Below are positions 55,930 through 62,561 of a stretch of 64,000 bases of DNA, piece after piece; position 1 is the first letter of the stretch; each line of letters starts with the position of its first letter. The position numbers were made by a program, and so were the translations under genes. Under the pieces are notes generated by a model. It worked only from the letters and a program-made list of their open reading frames with translations. It made no database searches and was not told where the DNA came from. Location: assembly GCA_020632875.1 (NCBI GenBank), contig JACKET010000020.1:1-64000 (forward strand), read 5' to 3'. This stretch comes from Alphaproteobacteria bacterium. Lineage in GTDB: Bacteria > Myxococcota_A > UBA796 > GCA-2862545.

Positions 55930-57399
55930 ATGGGCGTCCTCGAATCGATGCGGTCGAGCTCGGACTCGACCTTCATGCAGGTGGTGCTGGTCCTCGTCAT
56001 CATCAGCTTCGTCTTCTGGTACGCGGTGCCCCAGGGCGACACCACCACGGTCGTCGCGACGGTCAACGGCGAGCGCATCATGGAGACCGAGTACCGGAAC
56101 CTGTACTCGAGCGTGAAGAACTCGCGCGAGGTCCAGCTGCAGCGCGCGCTGACGAACCCCGAAGAGCAGAGCCTCGGCGAGTCGGTGCGCCAGCAGCTCG
56201 TCGAGATGACGGTGGTCCGGCAGCAGGCCGCGAGCCTCGGCATCGAGGTCAGCGAGTACGAGATCGCGCGCTACATCGCCGACATCCCCGGCCTCCTCGA
56301 CGACGAGGGCGGCATCGACCGCGAGAAGTACGACCGGTTCCTCAAGCGCCAGGGCGTCACCGAGGCCATCTACCAGGAGCGCGTCCGCGACCAGCTGATC
56401 TTCCAGAAGGTCGCCGATCTGGTCAGCGCGGGCACCACCATCAGCGAGCCGGTCCTGCGTCGCACCTACGAGAACAGCCAGCGCAAGCTCGACATCACGT
56501 ACGTCCGCATCCGTCCGAGCGCGTTCTACACGTCGATCCAGCCGACCGATGCCGAGCTCGACAAGTGGCTCGAAGAGAACGACGCCCTCGCGCGCGAGAC
56601 CTACGACAAGGACTTCGAGCGCCTCTACAAGCACCCCGAGCAGCTGCACCTCTCGGTCATCCGGCTCGCGCTCGGCACGGGTGAGGGGTCCGGCGTGGCC
56701 GACCTGCTCCCGAAGATGAACGCGGTGCGCGAAGAGCTCCTGGCAGGCGGTGATTTCGCCGAGCTCGCGAAGAAGTGGTCCGAGCACCCCTCTGCCGAGA
56801 AGGGCGGCGACATGGAGCTGAAGCCGGTGCTCCAGCTGTCGGTCGAGGTGACGGATGCCGTGAAAGACCTCGCGGTGGGCGACTTCTCGCGGGTCATCAC
56901 GTCCGAGAGCGACCTCCGGATCTACAAGCTCCACGAGCGCATCGACCCGTACGAGGAGTCGTTCGACGACGTGAAGCGGAAGATCGCCGAGCGCCTCATC
57001 CGCGAAGACCAGGCGCCGGTGCTCGCTGCGAAGTTCGCCGAAGAAGAGCTGCTCCCGAAGTGGAAGGAGTCCGGCGAGGTCCCCTCCGACCTCCTGGCGC
57101 CGAAGATGCTCTCGCCGCAGCAGACGGGCCTGGTGCCGGCGTCGGGCATGGGCTTCGGCGGGCCGCCGCCCGACGTGATGGCCGCCGCCGCCGAGGCGCC
57201 CGCGGGCACGGTGCTCGACCAGGTGTTCGAGAGCCAGGGTGTGCTGTGGGTCGCTCAGGTCACCGGGCGCGAAGAGGCCGATCTCGCCGCGTTCGAAGCG
57301 AACCGCGAGCAGATCGCCGCGCGCGAGCTGATCACGCGTCGTCAGACGGTGTTCAGCAACTGGGTCACCGACGCGGTGTCGCACGCCGACGTGAAGTAG
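55930..57399 (+). CDS. Membrane-anchored parvulin-type chaperone (PpiD/SurA-like)
   Basis: 489 residues from the ATG at 55930 (GGAG 5 nt upstream). N-terminal membrane helix (about 17-37, QVVLVLVIISFVFWYAV), SurA/PpiD N-terminal helical domain (about 45-210, VNGERIMETEYRNLY, LVEMTVVRQQAASLG) and a parvulin-like domain at about 235-345 (HLSVIRLAL, LLAGGDFAELAKKWSEHPSA, GDMELKPVLQLS). The C-terminal 140 residues are helical with a Gly/Pro loop. It helps fold secreted and OM proteins at the periplasmic face of the inner membrane, which fits the Tol/Tam/peptidase neighbours. Confidence 0.88.
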   Translation: MGVLESMRSSSDSTFMQVVLVLVIISFVFWYAVPQGDTTTVVATVNGERIMETEYRNLYSSVKNSREVQLQRALTNPEEQSLGESVRQQLVEMTVVRQQAASLGIEVSEYEIARYIADIPGLLDDEGGIDREKYDRFLKRQGVTEAIYQERVRDQLIFQKVADLVSAGTTISEPVLRRTYENSQRKLDITYVRIRPSAFYTSIQPTDAELDKWLEENDALARETYDKDFERLYKHPEQLHLSVIRLALGTGEGSGVADLLPKMNAVREELLAGGDFAELAKKWSEHPSAEKGGDMELKPVLQLSVEVTDAVKDLAVGDFSRVITSESDLRIYKLHERIDPYEESFDDVKRKIAERLIREDQAPVLAAKFAEEELLPKWKESGEVPSDLLAPKMLSPQQTGLVPASGMGFGGPPPDVMAAAAEAPAGTVLDQVFESQGVLWVAQVTGREEADLAAFEANREQIAARELITRRQTVFSNWVTDAVSHADVK

Positions 57400-57461
57400 G
57401 CATCCGTCGGCGTCTCCGCTGACTCCGGTGGCGGTCGGAAGGGATCGAGCTTCGGGCGTCC

Positions 57462-57695
57462 GGCATCACGCAGATGACGCAGAAGCACGCAGATGACGCA
57501 GAAACGAGGCCGTCGCGGGTCGCGCGTCCTCGTGTCCCGCGTGCTCTGAGGTGGCCGCCCTGGGGCTGACCGGTCTGACCCCACTGAGGCCGGCCGCTCT
57601 GGGGTCTGACCCCACTGAGGCCGGCCGCTCTGGGGTCTGACCCCACTGAGGCCACCCTGCGTCATCGCGTCCATCTGCGTCATCTGCGTGATGCC
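57462..57695. repeat. Non-coding element with inverted GATGACGCAGA-type ends, copy 1
   Basis: Starts GGCATCACGCAGATGACGCA and ends with the near-exact reverse complement (TGCGTCATCTGCGTGATGCC). Both ends carry two tandem copies of a CGCAGATGACGCAGA-like motif. The inside contains a 31-bp tandem repeat. It lies 62 bp after the PpiD-like stop codon. Homology with copy 2 extends about 20 bp to the left (GGGATCGAGCTTCG). Confidence 0.88.
57574..57661. repeat. 31-bp tandem repeat inside copy 1
   Basis: Almost three copies (57574, 57605, 57636) of a 31-bp unit starting TCTGACCCCACTGAGGCCGG and ending in CTCTGGGG, with a diverged half copy just before. No spacers, so not a CRISPR. Confidence 0.93.
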
Positions 57696-57736
57696 TGTTC
57701 GCCGCTGTCGCCCGTGCGCCCGTCCTCCTTGATGAC

Positions 57737-57748
57737 TTGACCCGTCAA
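57737..57748. promoter_or_regulatory. Palindromic site TTGACCCGTCAA (site 1)
   Basis: A 5-bp inverted repeat with a 2-bp centre, followed by TACAT. It shares TTGAC-N2-GTCAATACAT and a nearby GAATTC with site 2, in the same orientation, 157 bp away. It lies about 335 bp upstream of the hydrolase gene; the stretch between holds no gene. Confidence 0.6.
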
Positions 57749-57893
57749 TACATTAGCTGATGTGAATTCGACGATGCGCCGCGCGCCTCCGCATCCCGCG
57801 CCGCGCGATCCGAACTTTTTTCACGGCTGCGATCCGAAAGCCGGATCACGTGAAGACCTGGCGTTCTACCGGTGTATCCGTGATTTCGATATA

Positions 57894-57905
57894 TTGACGG
57901 GTCAA
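57894..57905. promoter_or_regulatory. Palindromic site TTGACGGGTCAA (site 2)
   Basis: Same palindrome form as site 1, again followed by TACAT and, 7 bp later, GAATTC. TTGACG could also be a -35 element, with TATACC 10 bp further on too close for a normal -10. It lies in an AT-richer stretch about 180 bp before the hydrolase start. Between this and the gene lies a pyrimidine tract (58031-58081). Confidence 0.6.
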
Positions 57906-58082
57906 TACATATACCCAGAATTCACATGAAAAAATTTGGGATCGGATTGCGGCGTTTTGCAGACTCCGCGGTCCCCTCGGTATCGTCATGTTGGTCCCAG
58001 CCAGGCCCCGGGCGGGTCTTGCAGGACGGCGCTCCCTCCCCCCTGTCCCTCCCCGACATCCCTCCTTCCCCCTCCCTCCACG

Positions 58083-59177
58083 ATGTCCCTCCCCGACAAA
58101 CCACGCGCCAGTCTCGCTCCTCCCGCCCGGGCCCTGGCGGCGTCAGCTCTCGACCTGACCCGCCGTCTCACCTGGAGGACCCTCCACCCGGCCGACCGCG
58201 AGCGCTTCCTCGAAGCGCCCGCGCCCAAGCCGGTCTCGCGCCTGCCGTACCGCACCGTCGACGGCTGGAGCGCTCCTCTCTTCCACGTGCCGGCCGCACC
58301 CAATGGAGCCGGCGAGCCGGTCATCCTCGCGCACTCCCTGGGCTTCGGGCCCGATGCGTTCCGGTACGGCACCGGCACGCCCCTCGCCCAGGCCCTCGCC
58401 GCGCGCGGATTCGACGTGTACCTGCTCGCCCACCGCGGAGACCGCGAGGCGAACGGCCCGAAGGGCACGCCCATGGACTTCGACGCCATCGTGGAGCGCG
58501 ACGTGCCCGCCGCGGTGAAGGCGGTCCGCGAGCACACGGGCTTCGACCGCGTGCACTGGGTGGGCCACGGCCTCGGCGGCCAGCTCGGCATGGTCGCCGC
58601 GGCCCGCCGCGAAGCCCTCGCCAGCGTCGTGGCGCTCGGGTCTCCCGTGCGCTTCCGCAAGCCCGCCACCGAAGTGCAGCAGGCCGCGCTGTTGATGCGC
58701 CTGCTGCCGGATGGCTGGGTCATCCCGTCCGCGACCCTCGCCCGCCTCGCGCTGCCGGCCATCGGCACCGAGGAGTGGTTCGGCGCAGCGCCCGGTGGGC
58801 GCGTGCGTGGAGCCCTCGAGTTCGCGGGGGAGTCCGTTGCGCTGGGTCTCGTCGACCAGCTGCGCGACTGGATCTCCGAAGGGACGCTGACGAGCCGGAA
58901 GGGCGTCGTCGACTACACGAGCACGTTCCGGGACGCGAACGTCCCCCTGCTGGTGGTCTTCGCGACCGAATCGCGACTCGCGGGCCGCACGCCGACGACG
59001 GCGGCGCTGTCCACCTGGGGCCACCGCGACAGCCTGGCGCTCCCCGTGCCCGGGCGCTCGATGGATCTGGTGCTGGGCGCGAACCGCGAGCGCGACGTGT
59101 TCGGCCCGGTGTCCGCCTGGATGATGGAGCGGCGCCGCCTGGCGTGGAGCGAGGGCTACCAGCGCCTCTGCGGTTGA
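58083..59177 (+). CDS. Alpha/beta-hydrolase-fold protein without the nucleophile serine
   Basis: 364 residues from the ATG at 58083, which has no Shine-Dalgarno but a C/T-rich leader. The fold is clear: VILAHSLGFGPDAF (oxyanion strand), GFDVYLLAHRGDR, then VHWVGHGLGGQLGM where the nucleophile elbow GxSxG reads GHGLG, with Gly instead of Ser. A late acidic/His pair is possible (LVVFATESRL, and W/G-H in STWGHRDS). It resembles long-chain hydrolases near PHA synthases. Either a pseudoenzyme or a scaffold. The stop codon lies inside palindromic site 3. Confidence 0.8.
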   Translation: MSLPDKPRASLAPPARALAASALDLTRRLTWRTLHPADRERFLEAPAPKPVSRLPYRTVDGWSAPLFHVPAAPNGAGEPVILAHSLGFGPDAFRYGTGTPLAQALAARGFDVYLLAHRGDREANGPKGTPMDFDAIVERDVPAAVKAVREHTGFDRVHWVGHGLGGQLGMVAAARREALASVVALGSPVRFRKPATEVQQAALLMRLLPDGWVIPSATLARLALPAIGTEEWFGAAPGGRVRGALEFAGESVALGLVDQLRDWISEGTLTSRKGVVDYTSTFRDANVPLLVVFATESRLAGRTPTTAALSTWGHRDSLALPVPGRSMDLVLGANRERDVFGPVSAWMMERRRLAWSEGYQRLCG

Positions 59178-59185
59178 CGTGTCAA
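59174..59185. promoter_or_regulatory. Palindromic site TTGACGTGTCAA (site 3)
   Basis: Third TTGAC-N2-GTCAA palindrome, spanning the hydrolase stop codon (59175-59177) and ending 35 bp before the start of the small HTH gene. The position suits a self-controlling operator. Confidence 0.6.
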
Positions 59186-59220
59186 CCTCTCCCTCGTAGA
59201 TTGGCCGCGTGGAGGTCCAC

Positions 59221-59517
59221 GTGGGCCGGTCGAGTCGAGAGAGGGTCGCGCGCAACTTCATCACCCGCTACGGGGCGGAGGAGCTGACGTGGCTGCTCGA
59301 CGCGCTCGCCAACGGCGAGAGCGGGCAGAACATCGCCGAGCGATTCGACGTGAGCCGCGAGCGGGTGCGCCAGTGGAAGAACACCTTCGGTCAGGTGGTC
59401 ACGCTGTACCAGGTGCACCCCGAGGTGCAGGGCCTGCTCGCGGTCGAGCCCGAGCCGGAGCCGGAGCCCGTGTCGCCGCGGCGGGGCTCGGGTGGCGTGT
59501 TCCTCGTCGAGGACTGA
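59221..59517 (+). CDS. Small helix-turn-helix DNA-binding protein
   Basis: 98 residues from GTG at 59221 (GGAGG 5 nt upstream; a GTG four codons earlier is less likely). Residues about 14-60 are three helices with an HTH of sigma-region-4/terminase type (GQNIAERFDVSRERVRQWKN). The tail is acidic and Pro-rich (PEPEPEP) and ends GGVFLVED. Downstream of palindromic site 3, so it may bind the TTGACNNGTCAA sites and control itself and the hydrolase gene; this is inference. The stop is 4 bp from the convergent RNase D stop. Confidence 0.82.
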   Translation: MGRSSRERVARNFITRYGAEELTWLLDALANGESGQNIAERFDVSRERVRQWKNTFGQVVTLYQVHPEVQGLLAVEPEPEPEPVSPRRGSGGVFLVED

Positions 59518-59521
59518 ACCC

Positions 59522-60700
59522 CTACTCGGGGTCGATGTCGTCGAGCACCCGGAGGATCGGGGTTCCGAACTCCTCGGCCTGCCAGTTGCGCACGTCGGGC
59601 ACGTCTTTGAGCTCGGCGATGGTGCGCGGGCGGGCCGCCGCGATGCTCTTCAGCACCGCGTTCGACACGACGTTGTGGGACGTGTAGCGCGGATCGGAGT
59701 CGGTGAGGTCGTTGCGCCAGGCCTTCAGCGCCTCCATCGCGCGGTCGGCCGCGCGGCCGCGGAGCCGGGCGGGCGGGCCGCGACGCTCTTTCTTCGGCTT
59801 GGGCTTCGGCTTGCGCGGGACCTTGAACGTGTCTTCGACGCCGTCGGCGATCTCGTCGAGCAGCGCCTGGCCGTAGCGACGGCGGATGCTGCTCTTCTTG
59901 GAGAGGTGGCGGCCGAGCCCGTCGTCGTTGGTGGGACGCGTGCGGGCGAGCGCGATGAGCGTGCTGTTGGGGATGACCTTGAACGGCGGCCGGTCGAGGC
60001 GCTCGGCCTCGCGCTCGCGGAAGCTGTAGAGCCGCCGGAGCACGCGCATCGCGGTGTCGTCGAGGCCCTGGGCGCCCTTCATCGTGAACGCGTCGTCGGG
60101 GTCGAACTCGCGCGGCTCGAACTCGAGCTCTTCCATCAGCGCACACTCTTCTTCGAGGTGCGGGATGCGGCCGGCGGCCTCGAGCTTGCGGAGGAAGATC
60201 TCGCGCAGCGCCATGAGCCAGTGGGTGTCGCCGCGTGCGTAGTCGAGGTGCTCTTCGCGGAGCGGGCGCTGTGCCCAGTCGTGCCGCTGGAACTGCTTGT
60301 CGACCTCGATCCCGAAGAACCGATCCAGCAGGTCGGCGAGGCCCACGCGCGGCATGGCGAGCATCTGGGCCGCGATGAGGGTGTCGAAGAGACCGCGGAT
60401 CTGGAAGTCGTAGTCGCGTCTCAGGCAGCGCACGTCGTAGTCGGCGCCGTGCAGCACCTTCGGGATCGACGGGTCGGCGAGGACCGGCGCGAGACTCGAG
60501 AGGTCGCGAACGGCGAGCGGGTCGACGATCCAGTCCGAGCCGATCACGGAGAACTGGATCAGGCACACCTTCTCGGTGTGCGCATACATCGAGTTGCTCT
60601 CGGTATCGACGCCGATGACGCTCGCCGCCTCGAGGATGGCGACGAGCTCCGCCAGGGAGGACGGGTCTTCGACGATGTGTAGGGGGGTGTCTCCGAACAT
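59522..60700 (-). CDS. rnd: Ribonuclease D
   Basis: 3'-5' exoribonuclease that trims tRNA 3' ends. 392 residues. DEDD active site: VDTESN (Exo I), LHGADYDVRCLRR (Exo II), and YARGDTHWL (Exo III, the DEDDy Tyr). An HRDC domain at about 205-285 (LRRLYSFREREAERLDRPPF) and a second, weaker HRDC-like region at the end (about 340-392), with a basic linker KPKPKPKK between. Start ATG at 60700; divergent from the nucleoside phosphorylase with 79 bp between. Confidence 0.93.
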   Translation of the reverse strand: MFGDTPLHIVEDPSSLAELVAILEAASVIGVDTESNSMYAHTEKVCLIQFSVIGSDWIVDPLAVRDLSSLAPVLADPSIPKVLHGADYDVRCLRRDYDFQIRGLFDTLIAAQMLAMPRVGLADLLDRFFGIEVDKQFQRHDWAQRPLREEHLDYARGDTHWLMALREIFLRKLEAAGRIPHLEEECALMEELEFEPREFDPDDAFTMKGAQGLDDTAMRVLRRLYSFREREAERLDRPPFKVIPNSTLIALARTRPTNDDGLGRHLSKKSSIRRRYGQALLDEIADGVEDTFKVPRKPKPKPKKERRGPPARLRGRAADRAMEALKAWRNDLTDSDPRYTSHNVVSNAVLKSIAAARPRTIAELKDVPDVRNWQAEEFGTPILRVLDDIDPE

Positions 60701-60779
60701 CGGCCGTGCTGGTAACTCTCCCGGGGCTGTGCGACCATGCGTGCTGGCGAGCGGATGGCACCGCGTGGCCAGGAGAAGC

Positions 60780-61601
60780 GTGAATCAACATCCAGAGGTC
60801 GTCGAGGTCGGCAAAGCAGCAGAGGCATTGGAGGCCGCGCTCGGGCCCGCCCCGGGCCTCGCCATCGTCCTCGGCTCGGGGCTCGGCGCCGTCGTCGATC
60901 GGTTCGCGAATCCGCAGTCCCTCGCGAGCACCGAGGCGAACTTCCCGCAGTCCACGGTCGCCGGGCACGCCGGGCGCCTCGTCCGCGGAGAGCTCGGTGG
61001 CGTCGGGGTCGTCGCGGTGTCGGGCCGCGTGCACATGTACGAGGGGCTGCCGTTCGCCCACGTGGTCCGCGGGGTCCGCGCGCTGTACGCCTGGGGCGTG
61101 CGGAGGATCGTCTTCACCGCATCGGTCGGGGGGATCACCGAGGGCCTCGACCCCGGCGAGCTGATGCTCGTGCGCGATCACATCAACCTGCAGGGCCGCA
61201 ATCCGCTGACGGGTCCCGCGTACGGCACGCGCTTCCCGGATCTCACCGAGGCGTACGACCCGCAGATGTGCGACGTCCTGCTCGATGCGGCCGACGCCAC
61301 GGGCGTCCTGCTGCACGAGGGGATCTACGCGGCCATGCCGGGCCCGTCCTACGAGACGCCCGCCGAGATCCGCATGCTCCGCACGATCGGCGCCGACGTC
61401 GTGGGGATGAGCACGGTCCCCGAGGTCATCGCGGCCAACGAGATCGGCATGCCCGCCGCGGCCATCGCGGTGGTCAGCAACCGCGCCGCCGGATTGGCGG
61501 GTCACCCCCTCACGCACGACGAGGTCACCGAGTCCGCGCACAACGTGGCCGTCGGCCTCGCCGCGCTGTTCGAGAAGGCCGCACCGGAGCTCGCCTCATG
61601 A
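60780..61601 (+). CDS. Purine nucleoside phosphorylase, trimeric (PunA) type
   Basis: 273 residues from GTG (AGGAG 4 nt upstream). Splits inosine/guanosine with phosphate for purine salvage. GSGLG (phosphate loop), VAGHAGRLVRGELGG, VSGRVHMYEG, NLQGRNPLTGP, and AMPGPSYETPAEIRML with GMSTVPEVIAANE, all of the trimeric class. The catalytic Asn in VVSNRAAG is present, which in this class favours 6-oxopurines. It overlaps ridA by 4 bp (ATGA). Confidence 0.95.
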   Translation: MNQHPEVVEVGKAAEALEAALGPAPGLAIVLGSGLGAVVDRFANPQSLASTEANFPQSTVAGHAGRLVRGELGGVGVVAVSGRVHMYEGLPFAHVVRGVRALYAWGVRRIVFTASVGGITEGLDPGELMLVRDHINLQGRNPLTGPAYGTRFPDLTEAYDPQMCDVLLDAADATGVLLHEGIYAAMPGPSYETPAEIRMLRTIGADVVGMSTVPEVIAANEIGMPAAAIAVVSNRAAGLAGHPLTHDEVTESAHNVAVGLAALFEKAAPELAS

Positions 61602-61972
61602 AGCCCGTCCACACGGATTCCGCGCCCCCCGCCATCGGCCCGTACAGCCAGGCGGTCGTCGCGAACGGCATGGTGTACTGCTCGGGTCAGATCGCGATGG
61701 ATTCGACGGGCACGCTCGTGGGCGGTGATGTCGCTGCGCAGACCCGACGCGTGCTGACGAACCTCTCCGCGGTGCTCGAGGCCGCGGGGGCTTCGCTGTC
61801 GACGGTCGTGAAGTGCACGGTGTTCCTGACGTCGATGGACGACTTCGCCGCGATGAACGCGGTGTACGCCGAGTTCTTCGGGGATCATCGGCCCGCGCGT
61901 GCCGCGGTCGAGGTGAGCCGGCTCCCGAAGGACGTCGACGTCGAGATCGACGCGATCGCTGTCGTGCGCTGA
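61598..61972 (+). CDS. ridA: RidA-family enamine/imine deaminase
   Basis: 124 residues. Hydrolyses reactive 2-aminoacrylate-type enamines/imines from PLP enzymes to protect the cell. IGPYSQAV, MVYCSGQIAMD, VVKCTVFLTSMDDFAAMNAVY, and the catalytic Arg in PARAAVEVSRLPKDVDVEIDA (positions about 100-120) are the RidA marks. Coupled by ATGA to the phosphorylase gene. Confidence 0.96.
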   Translation: MKPVHTDSAPPAIGPYSQAVVANGMVYCSGQIAMDSTGTLVGGDVAAQTRRVLTNLSAVLEAAGASLSTVVKCTVFLTSMDDFAAMNAVYAEFFGDHRPARAAVEVSRLPKDVDVEIDAIAVVR

Positions 61973-62038
61973 GCTCCCACGAGCGTGTCACCCCGTGCGG
62001 TCGGCCGTCTCATGCCGCTGACGCCGGGAGGGATCGAG

Positions 62039-62464
62039 CTTCGAGCGTCCAGGCATCACGCAGATGACGCAGAAGGACGCAGATGACGCAGAAGGAGCCG
62101 CGTGGAGGGGGCGGGCTCCGATCTCTCCCCGATGATGGAGATGGACTGGGAGCGGATCGAAAGCCGGGCTGACCAGAGCAGCCCGGCGGGTCCCGCTCGC
62201 GCAGCGACCACAGCGCGTCCGTGTGTGCCTGCCGGGGACTGGACGCGGCTGGCACGCGAGCGCCCTTCGCCTGTCCCGATCGTGCCAGAGCCCTCTCGAG
62301 AGGACGGCCAGCACGAGCGGATCGGGTGTCCAATTCGGGTCGGACCCGAAATGGACAGGCCCTGGCCTTCGCCCGGGGACACGCGGACGCTCGACCCCGG
62401 ACTGCCTCGTTTCTGCGTCATCTGCGTCCATCTGCGTCATCTGCGTGATGCCTGGCGCTCGAAG
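62039..62464. repeat. Non-coding element with inverted GATGACGCAGA-type ends, copy 2
   Basis: Left end 62039-62095 and right end 62409-62464 are inverted repeats of about 56 bp with one indel and a few mismatches; both contain two copies of the CGCAGATGACGCAGA-like motif after GGCATCA. The inside (about 310 bp) has no convincing gene and no similarity to the inside of copy 1 that I can see. It lies 66 bp after the ridA stop, a position like copy 1 after ppiD. The rest of the 589-bp gap (62465-62561) holds no gene. Confidence 0.88.
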
Positions 62465-62561
62465 CCCGACGCCTTCCGAGCCTCCAAGCCTTCCGAGCGC
62501 GTCGACGCCTTCCGAGCCGCTTCGGTACCCGCGAGGCGGCAGCGCCTGATACGGTGGCGGC

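Noticed and set aside
57574..57661. CRISPR array from the 31-bp repeat
   Set aside because: Repeats are head-to-tail without spacers.
57894..57930. A normal sigma-70 promoter from TTGACG in site 2
   Set aside because: The best -10-like hexamer, TATACC, is only 10 bp away, too close for a promoter; the palindrome explains TTGAC better.
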